From positions 434,001 to 498,000 of the forward strand of contig NZ_PJCH01000005.1 of the NCBI RefSeq assembly GCF_002943565.1: 64,000 nucleotides of DNA, in the 5' to 3' direction. Below the pieces are notes generated by a model. That model ran no database searches, was not told the origin of the DNA, and worked only from the letters and a program-made list of their open reading frames with translations. The stretch's first letter is position 1, and each line of letters opens with the position of its first letter. The DNA is from Hyphococcus luteus (GTDB taxonomy: Bacteria > Pseudomonadota > Alphaproteobacteria > Caulobacterales > Parvularculaceae). The translations under genes and the position numbers were made by a program. Positions 34,748 through 42,873 of the stretch are shown here, piece by piece.

Positions 34748-35278
34748 ATGGCGAAGCCGACACAACCCCCGCATTTCAAAAGAGAGATTCCGCCCGGGGA
34801 CAATATGGAGCGCTCCGTATGCGCCACATGCGGGTTTGTGGACTATGAGAACCCGAAAATCGTCGTGGGATCGGTGGCGACGTGGGAAGGTAAAATTTTG
34901 TTATGCAAACGCGCCATCGAACCCCGGCTCGGGTTCTGGACCCTGCCCGCGGGCTTTCTGGAGCAGCATGAATCGGCCGAGGACGGCGCGGCCCGCGAAG
35001 CCTATGAAGAGGCCACGGCCTCTATAGAGATCGAACGCCTTCTGGCGGTCTATTCGATCCTGCGGATTTCGCAGGTGCAGCTCATGTTCCGTGCGCGCCT
35101 TTTGTCGCCGGAAATCGCCGCAGGCCCCGAAAGCGAGGCCGTGGGGCTTTATGACTGGGATGAGATACCATGGGCGGACCTTGCTTTCCCGAGCGTCAAC
35201 TGGGCGCTCCGGCATTATAGCGAGACGAAAGACCGCAGCGACTTTCCGCCCTTCTCCAACCCCGTGGAGGGGCTTTAG
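34748..35278 (+). CDS. Nudix hydrolase with N-terminal zinc ribbon
   Basis: 176 residues. A short zinc-ribbon-like start ('SVCATCGFVDYENPKIVVG', only one C-x2-C pair kept) precedes a Nudix fold. The Nudix box runs from 'GFLEQHESAEDGAAREAYEE' (G-x5-E-x7-RE-x2-EE). ADP-ribose or nucleotide-sugar pyrophosphatases share this layout, but the substrate is not assigned. AGGAT lies seven bases before the ATG. The stop overlaps the 3' end of ispZ by four bases (convergent genes). Confidence 0.88.
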   Translation: MAKPTQPPHFKREIPPGDNMERSVCATCGFVDYENPKIVVGSVATWEGKILLCKRAIEPRLGFWTLPAGFLEQHESAEDGAAREAYEEATASIEIERLLAVYSILRISQVQLMFRARLLSPEIAAGPESEAVGLYDWDEIPWADLAFPSVNWALRHYSETKDRSDFPPFSNPVEGL

Positions 35279-36012
35279 GTTTCCGCCTTTTCGTCTTCCG
35301 GCGTCTTTTCTTCCGGCGCCGGGGTCGCGCTGTCCTCTTCCTCAGGCATGTGTCTGGCGATGAGCGGCGCCTGGAAGGCGGTGAAGACGAGACTGACCAG
35401 TGTAAAGCCGAAGACCTTGAGATTAACCCAAGCGCCTTCGCCGGAACAGGCGGCGGCGCCAGTGAGATCGCAATCGCGCATCAGCCAGCGCCAGGCGATT
35501 TCATTGGCGACAGCCAGCGCGAAAAAGAAGATCGCATAGCGCTTGGTCAGCACCCGCCAGGCGTCGTCGGGCAGGTGAAGCGCGCCGTCGAACACGATCT
35601 TCAGGAAGTTCTGCCGGCTGAAGAGCCCCGCCGCCAGCACCGCCGAGAACAGCGCATAGACGATGGTCGGCTTCATGTAGAAAAACGTCTTGTTGTGAAG
35701 GATCAGCGTCAAGGAGCCGAGCACCCCGACAATGACGCCGGTGACGAGCAGCATGGGCGCAACCCGGCGCTCCTTCCAGACCGAATAGATGAAGGCGATG
35801 AGAAAGGCCGGCATGAAAAGGCCGACCGCGAGATACATCTCCTCGCCGTCAGCGATGGTCCAGTCGCGCCCGACAATCTTGCCGGCGAGCGGGGCGATGC
35901 GCTGGCCCAGAAAATAAGCGACCATGAACACCAGCAGCGGGCCCATATCGACCGCGAATTTAGCGCCGCCGGAGAGTTTCTGCCCTTTGGCCGTTTCTTC
36001 TGATACCGTCAT
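35275..36012 (-). CDS. Septation protein IspZ/YciB family
   Basis: 245 residues with about six membrane segments. YciB/IspZ proteins are inner-membrane proteins linked to septation and envelope integrity. 'KFAVDMGPLLVFMVAYFLG' and 'KPTIVYALFSAVLAAGLF' match the family, and 'VANEIAWRW' is its most conserved piece. A loop with two Cys ('CDLTGAAACSGEGAW') and an acidic C-terminal tail are extra. I start at ATG 36012, one base after the ftsY stop. ftsY-ispZ is the usual alphaproteobacterial order. Confidence 0.92.
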   Translation of the reverse strand: MTVSEETAKGQKLSGGAKFAVDMGPLLVFMVAYFLGQRIAPLAGKIVGRDWTIADGEEMYLAVGLFMPAFLIAFIYSVWKERRVAPMLLVTGVIVGVLGSLTLILHNKTFFYMKPTIVYALFSAVLAAGLFSRQNFLKIVFDGALHLPDDAWRVLTKRYAIFFFALAVANEIAWRWLMRDCDLTGAAACSGEGAWVNLKVFGFTLVSLVFTAFQAPLIARHMPEEEDSATPAPEEKTPEDEKAET

Positions 36013-36013
36013 T

Positions 36014-37192
36014 TTACGCCTTTTCGTTTTCGGGAACCGCTGTATCCGCGACGCCGGCAAGCGCCGCGGCGAACTCACCCGCATTGAATTCCTGTAAATC
36101 CTCGACGCCCTCGCCGACCCCTATGAAATGGATCGGCAGCTTGAACTTGTCGGCGAGCGCCACAAGGACCCCGCCCCGCGCCGTGCCGTCGAGCTTGGTC
36201 ATGACGAGGCCGGTGACCCCTGCGATCTCGGTGAAGACTTTCGCCTGGCTGATGGCGTTCTGACCCACCGTGGCGTCGAGGGTGAGGATCACATTATGGG
36301 GCGCCGTCTCGTCGAGCTTTTTGACGACGCGCACGATCTTGGCGAGCTCTTCCATCAGCTCTTTGCGGTTCTGGAGCCGGCCCGCCGTGTCGATCATCAA
36401 AATGTCCGCGCCTTTTTCCTGCGCCTCCTTGACCGCATCGAAGGCGAGCCCCGCGGCGTCGGCGCCGGTGGGGCGGGAGACGACAGGGGCGCCGGTGCGT
36501 TCGCCCCAGACCTGGAGCTGCTCGATGGCGGCGGCGCGGAAGGTGTCGCCGGCGGCCAGCATCACCGACTTGCCCTCATCGGCGAATTTCTTCGCCAGCT
36601 TGCCGATGGTGGTCGTCTTGCCGGCGCCGTTGACCCCGACCATCAGGAGGACCTGGGGTTTCTTCGCGCCGTCGATGACGAGCGGCTGTTCCAGCGGGGC
36701 CAGCGTCGCCGCCACTTCTTTCGCAAGCGCGGCGCGCACCTCCTCGGCGGTGATGTCCTTGTCGTATTTCTCCCCGGCGAGCGCCTCCGTGATCCGGGTG
36801 GCGGCCGGGACGCCGAGATCGGCGGTGATGAGGAGGTCCGTCAGCTCCTCCAGCATCTCGTCGTCAAGCTTGCGCTTGGTGAAGATCGCGGCGACGCCTT
36901 CGGTCAGCTTGCTCGAGGATTTCGACAGCCCGTCGCGCAAGCGGGACAGCCAGCCCTTTTTCTTTTCGGGCTTTGCTTCCGGTTCGGGTTCCGGCTCAGA
37001 CTCCGGTTTGGGCGGGGGCTCAGGCGCCACGGCGACGGAGTCCGGCGCCGCTTCTTCAGCGGGCGCTTCGGGCGCAAGGTCCTCGGACGTCTCAGCCTCT
37101 TCGAGCGCCTCAGCTTCCTCGGGCGGAGGGGCGGCCTCTTCCTCCTCCGGTTTTTTCTTCCCGAACAAACCTGACAAAAATTTATTGGCCAC
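36014..37192 (-). CDS. ftsY: Signal recognition particle receptor FtsY
   Basis: 392 residues. It docks ribosome-SRP complexes at the membrane. An acidic Glu/Pro-rich A-domain (about 10-80) leads to the helical N domain and the GTPase G domain: P-loop 'MVGVNGAGKTTTIGKLA', 'AAGDTFRAAAIEQL', 'DTAGRLQNRKELM' and 'TKLDGTARGGVL', ending 'FIGVGEGVEDLQEF'. I take GTG 37192 ('ANKFLSGLF') with GAGGG upstream; an ATG at 37294 would overlap a small plus-strand reading frame. mtaB is upstream, ispZ downstream. Confidence 0.95.
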   Translation of the reverse strand: MANKFLSGLFGKKKPEEEEAAPPPEEAEALEEAETSEDLAPEAPAEEAAPDSVAVAPEPPPKPESEPEPEPEAKPEKKKGWLSRLRDGLSKSSSKLTEGVAAIFTKRKLDDEMLEELTDLLITADLGVPAATRITEALAGEKYDKDITAEEVRAALAKEVAATLAPLEQPLVIDGAKKPQVLLMVGVNGAGKTTTIGKLAKKFADEGKSVMLAAGDTFRAAAIEQLQVWGERTGAPVVSRPTGADAAGLAFDAVKEAQEKGADILMIDTAGRLQNRKELMEELAKIVRVVKKLDETAPHNVILTLDATVGQNAISQAKVFTEIAGVTGLVMTKLDGTARGGVLVALADKFKLPIHFIGVGEGVEDLQEFNAGEFAAALAGVADTAVPENEKA

Positions 37193-37280
37193 GACGCGTC
37201 CGACCCTCTTTAAAAAGTTTCTGTACGGAATTATTATAGAGGCGCGGCTGGACTTCTCCACGCCGCTTATGGAGACCCCT

Positions 37281-37382
37281 ATGGCGAACGCCAAACCTCA
37301 AGCCAAACCCGCCGACAAGAAACCGCAAACCAAACCTGCGGGCAAACCTGCGCCGAAACCGGCCGGCAAATCCGGCAAGTAA
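37281..37382 (+). CDS. Possible 33-residue Lys/Pro/Ala-rich basic peptide
   Basis: A short frame encodes 'MANAKPQAKPADKKPQTK' and then more K-P-A repeats. GGAG (37271-37274) is six bases before ATG 37281. The TTATTATAG at 37230 is a plausible -10 box, and a strong terminator stands at 37506-37531. Low-complexity peptides like this exist as small chromosomal genes but also arise by chance in GC-rich DNA, so the call stays tentative. It would be transcribed away from ftsY. Confidence 0.4.
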   Translation: MANAKPQAKPADKKPQTKPAGKPAPKPAGKSGK

Positions 37383-37407
37383 CGGATTGCATCGTCTGGA
37401 GCGCCGG

Positions 37408-37434
37408 GCGAAAAAGTGGAATCCGGTTTTTCGC
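37408..37434. repeat. GCGAAAAAGTGG...GGTTTTTCGC hairpin repeat
   Basis: GCGAAAAA pairs with TTTTTCGC around a short loop. It resembles a palindromic element scattered widely in alphaproteobacteria (of the GCGAAAA...TTTTCGC kind). A second hairpin, CAGCATCGGGC/GCCCGATGCTG, lies at 37463-37498. Both sit between the small peptide frame and mtaB. Confidence 0.55.
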
Positions 37435-37505
37435 ATAACCGGCGCGACAACTGAAGACTCCACAGCATCGGGCGGCGAAACGCAATTGCCCGATGCTGTT
37501 GAAAG

Positions 37506-37531
37506 AGCCGCCCCCAAAGGGCGGCTTTTTT
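37506..37531 (+). terminator. Rho-independent terminator
   Basis: AGCCGCCC/GGGCGGCT with a CCAAA loop is followed by TTTTT on the plus strand. It lies 28 bp beyond the mtaB stop, so it may also end leftward transcription, but the T run is on the plus strand. Confidence 0.75.
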
Positions 37532-37558
37532 CGTTAAAAATGTCCGCTTCCGGCAGGC

Positions 37559-38833
37559 TCACAGGCACGCTCCGACAAGCCCGTCGCCTTCGCGGCCCGT
37601 GACCGTGACTTTAACGACCTCGCCGACTGCTGCGGCGGCGCCCTCCACGCGCACAGGCGCGAAATTGCCGAGCCGGGCGCGACCGCCGCTTTCCTGAATG
37701 GCGTCTTCCCGGCGCCCCACAAGCCCGTCGAGAAACCCATGCAGCGCCGCCTCGCCCTTTTCGCGCAACCGCGCGGCGCGGGCTTTCACCTCGGCGCGCG
37801 GCAATTGCGGCATGCGCGCCGCCGGCGTTCCCTGACGCGGCGAGAACGGGAAGACATGGAGGTAGGAAAGCCCGGCCTCGTCGACGATGTCGAGGCTACG
37901 CTGAAACATCTCTTCGGTCTCGGTCGGAAAGCCCGCAATGATGTCGGCGCCGAAAGCCACATCCGGCCGGCGCGCGCGCACCGCCGCGCAAAGGCCGATC
38001 GCCTGCTCCCGGCTGTGGCGGCGCTTCATGCGTTTCAGGATGAGATTGTCCCCGGCCTGTAAGGAAAGGTGAAGGTAAGGCGCGACGCGCTCGTCGCCCG
38101 TAATGCGCTCAAACAGTTCATCGTCGATCTCCGCGCCGTCGATGGAAGACAGGCGCAGGCGGTAAAGATCGGGAACCGCATCGAGAAGCGCGGCGACGAG
38201 ACTCCCCAGTTTTGGCGCGCCGTCGAGGTCGGCGCCGTAAGAGGTGATGTCAACGCCGGTCAGCACCAGCTCGCGATGGCCGTGATCCACAAGCCGTCGC
38301 GCCTGATCGATCACCTGATCGATGGGCGCCGAGCGCGCATTGCCGCGCCCGTAAGGAATGATGCAGAAGGTGCAGCGGTGATCGCAACCGTTCTGAATCT
38401 GCAGGAAGGCGCGGGCGCGGTCGCCATAGCCGTCGATCATGTGGCCGGCGGTGTCGCGCGCCGACATGATGTCGTTAACGCGGATGATGTCGTCATCATC
38501 CGGAGCGGGCGCAGCGTCAGCCAGCGCCGCCCACTGCGCGGTGTCGAGCTTTTCCTGATTGCCGATCACCGCGGAGACTTCATCCATCGCGGCGAACCCG
38601 CCGGGCTCTGTCTGCGCGGCGCAGCCGGTGACGATGATGCGCGCCTCAGGGCGTTCGCGTTTCAGCTTGCGGATGCGCTGGCGCGCCGAGCGGACGGCTT
38701 CGTTGGTCACCGCGCAGGTGTTGACCACCACCGCGTCGCGGCAGCCCGCGCCGTCGGCGAGACGGCGCATGGTTTCGCTTTCGGCCGCGTTCAGCCGGCA
38801 GCCAAAGGTGATGATCTCGGCAGGGTCCGCCAT
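37559..38833 (-). CDS. mtaB: tRNA t6A37 methylthiotransferase MtaB
   Basis: 424 residues. A radical-SAM enzyme that adds a methylthio group to t6A37 of tRNA. It has the UPF0004 N-terminal domain ('ITFGCRLNAAESETMRRLA', 'VVNTCAVTNEAVRSARQ', with two of the three cluster Cys visible), the radical-SAM triad 'GCDHRCTFCIIPYGRG' (C-x3-C-x2-C), and a C-terminal TRAM-like domain from about 365. Lacks the MiaB-type start, which supports MtaB. It is upstream of ftsY on the same strand. Confidence 0.94.
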   Translation of the reverse strand: MADPAEIITFGCRLNAAESETMRRLADGAGCRDAVVVNTCAVTNEAVRSARQRIRKLKRERPEARIIVTGCAAQTEPGGFAAMDEVSAVIGNQEKLDTAQWAALADAAPAPDDDDIIRVNDIMSARDTAGHMIDGYGDRARAFLQIQNGCDHRCTFCIIPYGRGNARSAPIDQVIDQARRLVDHGHRELVLTGVDITSYGADLDGAPKLGSLVAALLDAVPDLYRLRLSSIDGAEIDDELFERITGDERVAPYLHLSLQAGDNLILKRMKRRHSREQAIGLCAAVRARRPDVAFGADIIAGFPTETEEMFQRSLDIVDEAGLSYLHVFPFSPRQGTPAARMPQLPRAEVKARAARLREKGEAALHGFLDGLVGRREDAIQESGGRARLGNFAPVRVEGAAAAVGEVVKVTVTGREGDGLVGACL

Positions 38834-38886
38834 GGCGCGCTATTTGGGGCATCTGCGCCCAAGGCACAAGGCGCGATGCGTTTGGA

Positions 38887-39339
38887 TCAGGTGGCCACGG
38901 CCCCGTCGGCCCCGGTCCTTTCGCCCGAGGCGCCGGTCCGAACGGCCCCCTTTTCACCAGCCTCGCTATCGCCGGCTCCGTTTCGGTCAGCCAGCGCGGC
39001 GTCGCGCAGGCAGCGCATCACCTGATAGAAATCGTGGCGGTCAACGCAGTCATTGAGTTCGCCGGCGCTCGTGAAACCCGGCTTGCTCGCCAGCGCTTCT
39101 TTCAGGATGGCCGCGGCTTCCGCGCTGGAGAGCTGGCCCGAGACCGCAAGCTGGGCGATGTAATAGGCGCGCTTTAAAGGGGTCGTCGCCTCTTCGGGCT
39201 TTAAGGCGTCCTTGAGGCGAAGAATATGCGCGTTTTCGGTTTTGACCCTGAGCCGCGTGTTGCGCTCCCCGTTTTCGACAAGAACGCCGTTGATCATCAG
39301 CTCTTCATGAGGACGCAGTTTCAGGATCAGCCCGCCCAT
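38887..39339 (-). CDS. flbT: Flagellar biosynthesis repressor FlbT
   Basis: 150 residues. FlbT controls flagellin mRNA stability in Caulobacter and relatives. The start 'GGLILKLRPHEELMINGVL' and 'RAYYIAQLAVSGQLSSAEA' are typical. The last 25 residues are Gly/Ala/Asp-rich and look disordered, longer than I would expect. No flaF or flagellin gene is next to it; lptG is upstream with 155 bp between, in which only an A/T-rich stretch near 39408-39436 is notable. A polar-flagellated or formerly flagellated organism is suggested. Confidence 0.9.
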   Translation of the reverse strand: MGGLILKLRPHEELMINGVLVENGERNTRLRVKTENAHILRLKDALKPEEATTPLKRAYYIAQLAVSGQLSSAEAAAILKEALASKPGFTSAGELNDCVDRHDFYQVMRCLRDAALADRNGAGDSEAGEKGAVRTGASGERTGADGAVAT

Positions 39340-39494
39340 AAGTCTCTCTCACCCGCTATCCGCCGCACGATAATCACGCCTTGCGGTTTTCGCAACCGCA
39401 GATTGCACTATATACAACTATAACGAGAAAATTTATGACCCCTTAAGAGGCGGCGACGAACGGCGGCAAGCACAGGCGGGCCGCGCTTTTCATG

Positions 39495-40583
39495 TCAGTT
39501 TTCCATGGAGAGAATGATGGAAAAGCCGACGACCATGAAGATCGCGAGCGGGAAAAAGGCGCCGATGATCGCCGGCACGACGCCGAGCGCGCCGAGCGCA
39601 AGCGCGAGATTTTCAGCGACGAAATAGCCGAAGCCGAGCGCCGCCCCGGTGACCGCGCGCGCCAGAAGCACGCCCTGGCGGTGAACCCCGAAGCCGGCGA
39701 TAGCCCCGAGCAGCGGCATGACGAGCGTCGCCATGGGTTTGGAAAAGCGGCTCAAAAGCTGGGTCATGGGCCCCCTTGTGTCGGCCCGGTCCTGCCCCAG
39801 CTGGCGGATCTGAGCGGCGAGCTCCGGCAGGCTGGTCTGTTCCGGCTCCAGGGTCATGGCGAACAGGAGTTCAGGGTCGAGGCTGTTGGTCCAGATCAGT
39901 TCCGCCGCATAACTCGCCTCCTGGGTCAGCGCGTCGAGCGTGCGCACCGCGTAAAGCCGCCAGGCGCCGTCCTCGAAACGGGCCGCCCGCGCTTCGATTG
40001 TTTTGGAGATGAGGCCGTCACTCAGATCGACGATGCTGACGCCGGTGAGCATGACCGCGTCATCGAGACGCGCGGCGCTCGCCGCCGAAATGAACTCGCC
40101 GTCATAGGTGATGCGAATGTCCGTGCGCGTCTCGCTTTCGGGCGGCAGCCCGGCGGCGTAGTCGTTCACTTCCCAGTAATCGAGCTCTTCCGAGGCGCCC
40201 ACCACGACGAGTTCATGGAAAACGAAATGCGACAGCGCAATCAGCGCGCAGACAAAACCGAGCGGGAACAGAACGCGATGCACCGACATGCCGGCGGCGC
40301 GCATCACCGTGATCTCGCTCGTATGGCTAAGGCCCGCCAGCGTCAGAACGACGCCCAAAAGCGCGGCGAACGGCGTGAACTGGCTGATGATCTGCGGCGC
40401 GCGCAGGGAGACGTAACGCACCATGGAATCGACCCCGGCGCCTTCCGCGGAGAGGATGTCGCTCGACCGGTTCAGAAGATCGAGCATCTGCAAAATGATG
40501 ACGAAAAAAATGAGCAGGCCCGCGAAGCGGAGCAAAAACATCCGCCCGACATAATGCGTGAAAATATTGCGTGCGAAAATCAT
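39495..40583 (-). CDS. lptG: LPS export ABC transporter permease LptG
   Basis: 362 residues with six membrane segments and a large periplasmic domain (about 130-250). With LptF and LptB it extracts lipopolysaccharide from the inner membrane. Key segments: the N-terminal helix 'YVGRMFLLRFAGLLIFFVI', the helix pair 'FTPFAALLGVVLTLAGLSHTSEITVMRAAG' (residues L-x-L-SHTSE), and the C-terminal 'LVMPLLGAIAGFG' and 'GYFVAENLALALGALG'. Starts at ATG 40583, four bases inside lptF's end (ATGA overlap). Confidence 0.94.
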   Translation of the reverse strand: MIFARNIFTHYVGRMFLLRFAGLLIFFVIILQMLDLLNRSSDILSAEGAGVDSMVRYVSLRAPQIISQFTPFAALLGVVLTLAGLSHTSEITVMRAAGMSVHRVLFPLGFVCALIALSHFVFHELVVVGASEELDYWEVNDYAAGLPPESETRTDIRITYDGEFISAASAARLDDAVMLTGVSIVDLSDGLISKTIEARAARFEDGAWRLYAVRTLDALTQEASYAAELIWTNSLDPELLFAMTLEPEQTSLPELAAQIRQLGQDRADTRGPMTQLLSRFSKPMATLVMPLLGAIAGFGVHRQGVLLARAVTGAALGFGYFVAENLALALGALGVVPAIIGAFFPLAIFMVVGFSIILSMEN

Positions 40584-41758
40584 TCAGCCGCGTCCGCCGC
40601 CGGCGCAGCGATGCGCACCGTTTCTTCCGTTCGCCGCGACATGACCTTCGCGGAGCGGGCCTGATCGATCGATCCGCTGTAAAGAAAGGCGGAGAGGAGA
40701 ACGAAGATGAAGAACACGCCCCACATGCTGACGAGCGGCGACAACTCGCCTTTCGCCGCGACGACCATGCCCCATTCCTCCAGGATCTCGTGATAGACGA
40801 TGAGGATCGCGACGCCCACGACCGGCTTTAAATTTGAGGCGCGCCGGCGCCCCGTCACGCCCATGGCGACGCCGAGGATCGGCAACACCAGAAAGGTCAG
40901 GGGATGCAGGATGCGCCAGTGCAGGCCGGCTTTGTAATCACTATAGAGCTCGGCAGTTGGCGGTTCAGCGCGCAGATATCGCACAATCTCATTGATGGTC
41001 GCCTCGCGCTCGTCGCCGCCGCGGTCGCGGAAGACGCCAATCGCCGGCAGGTCGAGTTCGAGGTCGAAACTGTCGGAGTCGAGCGTATCGATTTTGTCGC
41101 CAAGGGCGTTGATGAAAACCTGGCGTCCGTCCTGAAGTTTTAAAAGGAGCGAACTGATTTCCGGCGTTGTCGAGATGGAGCCGTAACGCGCGGTGATGAT
41201 CGTCTTGCCGCCGTCGCTCGCTTCACGCTCAAGATAGATGTCGCGCGCCTCGCGCGTTTCGGCGTTGATTTCGCCGAGCCGAATGGTGACGCCGTCGCTG
41301 ATCTCGACAAACTCGCCGGCCGGGATCTTGATGCCGAGCGCGCCGGAAGTCACGTCGAAACGGATCTCCTGATATTTATAGCGCGCGAAAGGCTGGACAT
41401 AGGCGACGAGGAGAAAGTCGAGCGCCATCAAAAGGACGATGAGCATGTAGACCGGGCGCATCAGCCGTCCGAAAGAGGCGCCGGAAGAGCTCAAGGCGTC
41501 GAGCTCCGACGACATGGAGAGATTGCGGAAGGCCAGCATGATCCCAAGGAAAGCCCCAAGCGGCAGGGCGAGCCCGAAATAATGGGGCACCAGATTGGCG
41601 AGCATGCGCCACACGACGTCCACCGGCCCCTGCTCGGCCAGGACGAAATCGAACAGCCGCAGCATGTGCTCCATCAGGAGCAGCATCCCCGCCACGCACA
41701 GCGCCAGGATCAAAGGCGTGGCGACAGCGCGCAGGATATAGCGGTCAATAAGATGCAT
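40580..41758 (-). CDS. lptF: LPS export ABC transporter permease LptF
   Basis: 392 residues. The second LPS permease, same fold as LptG. It begins 'MHLIDRYILRAVATPLILA' and has 'PHYFGLALPLGAFLGIMLAF', 'SSELDALSSSGASFGRLM' and the terminal helices 'HPLTFLVLPILGVAMGVTG'. I start at ATG 41758, which gives the canonical beginning; an upstream ATG at 41821 adds 21 basic residues of poor quality. lptG overlaps by four bases. Confidence 0.94.
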   Translation of the reverse strand: MHLIDRYILRAVATPLILALCVAGMLLLMEHMLRLFDFVLAEQGPVDVVWRMLANLVPHYFGLALPLGAFLGIMLAFRNLSMSSELDALSSSGASFGRLMRPVYMLIVLLMALDFLLVAYVQPFARYKYQEIRFDVTSGALGIKIPAGEFVEISDGVTIRLGEINAETREARDIYLEREASDGGKTIITARYGSISTTPEISSLLLKLQDGRQVFINALGDKIDTLDSDSFDLELDLPAIGVFRDRGGDEREATINEIVRYLRAEPPTAELYSDYKAGLHWRILHPLTFLVLPILGVAMGVTGRRRASNLKPVVGVAILIVYHEILEEWGMVVAAKGELSPLVSMWGVFFIFVLLSAFLYSGSIDQARSAKVMSRRTEETVRIAAPAADAAE

Positions 41759-41878
41759 GAACGGGAACGCACCTGTGAAAAGGCGAACAAGACGGCGCGC
41801 GGGAAGCGCCGCCGGAAACACGGTCTGTAGCGAATTCCGCGCCGTTTCGGAAGGCGATCCTGAAAAAACCGCCGTTTT

Positions 41879-42856
41879 TCAAGCCCTGACCGCCTCCGGC
41901 GGGGCGGGGCGGTATTCGGTGCGGGCAAGATGGGCGGTGGCGAAGAACATGGCGATGTTGAAAACTTGAGAAAGCCCCGCCTCGGCGACCAGCATGCCCG
42001 CCACCGCCGCCTCCGGCGCGCCGACGATCGGGGCGAGGCTCAGAGCCGCGCCGAGATAGACGATGTCCTGGTTGGGCAGGAAAGGCACGCGGCTGAGGAC
42101 CAGCTGCATGGCGATGAAGGTCATCCAGGCCATGACCGGCGCGCCGGGGAGCGCGGAGGCGTACATCGCCGCATGGAGGAGGATGATCAGCGCCTGGCGC
42201 CCGCTGTGAACGCCGATGAGCTTGGGCATCACGCCCTTCGGCAGCGCCATGAGCTTGTCCCGGAAAATCATGACGAGGAGCGACAGCGTGCCGGCGGAAA
42301 GAAAAGCGAGGGCGAACAGCCAGCCGGCGCCGGGAAACGCGTCGAGCCCCGCCTTGAGGCCGCCGGTCGCGGCGAGGGCCAGGATCAAGATCACCGTTGC
42401 GGCGTTCGAGGCGAAGGCGGAGAGAAGGTTGTTGTCCTTGACGCCGACGAGAATTTTCTTGTGCGGCAAAGCGAGGCGCCGGCGCGCCCAGATCGTCAGG
42501 AAAGCTTCGCCGGAATAGCCCATGACCGCGAAATTATAAACGCGCTTTCTGATGAAGACGAAGAAGTGGCGCACCAGCGACTGCGACCAGACGATCTCGT
42601 AAATGGCGAGCTCGGATATGGGCAGCGCCAGAAACCGCAAAAGAAAGAAAAGATAAAACCAGGGCGAAGACGGCAGGGCGCCGATCACCTCGCGCCAGCC
42701 GAGATGGGTGAGCTTGTAGACGAGATACGCGACGATGCCGGCGAGCAGCGCGTATTGAATAACTTTCAACGCCTTTTGAACGTCTTCGCGCTCACGCAAG
42801 CGCCGCCAGCGATCGCGCGCCCTCGCGCCTGCGGATTTGAGCAAGGGAACGATCAT
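41879..42856 (-). CDS. Multi-pass membrane protein, UPF0104/flippase-like
   Basis: 325 residues, with about eight membrane segments after a basic N-terminal stretch. Weak similarity to the LPG-synthase transmembrane family (UPF0104) is suggested by 'GYSGEAFLTIWARRRLALP', 'SRVPFLPNQDIVYLGAALS' and 'VGAPEAAVAGMLVAEAGLS'. Function unknown. It lies 17 bp downstream of the glycosyltransferase gene, so the pair may make or move a glycolipid; that is an inference. Confidence 0.75.
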   Translation of the reverse strand: MIVPLLKSAGARARDRWRRLREREDVQKALKVIQYALLAGIVAYLVYKLTHLGWREVIGALPSSPWFYLFFLLRFLALPISELAIYEIVWSQSLVRHFFVFIRKRVYNFAVMGYSGEAFLTIWARRRLALPHKKILVGVKDNNLLSAFASNAATVILILALAATGGLKAGLDAFPGAGWLFALAFLSAGTLSLLVMIFRDKLMALPKGVMPKLIGVHSGRQALIILLHAAMYASALPGAPVMAWMTFIAMQLVLSRVPFLPNQDIVYLGAALSLAPIVGAPEAAVAGMLVAEAGLSQVFNIAMFFATAHLARTEYRPAPPEAVRA

Positions 42857-42873
42857 TGCCGGGGGGTTGCGTT

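Noticed and set aside
34890-34990. A full four-Cys zinc ribbon in the Nudix protein
   Set aside because: Only one C-x2-C pair is present at residues about 21-24; a second pair is not seen, so zinc binding is uncertain and not claimed.
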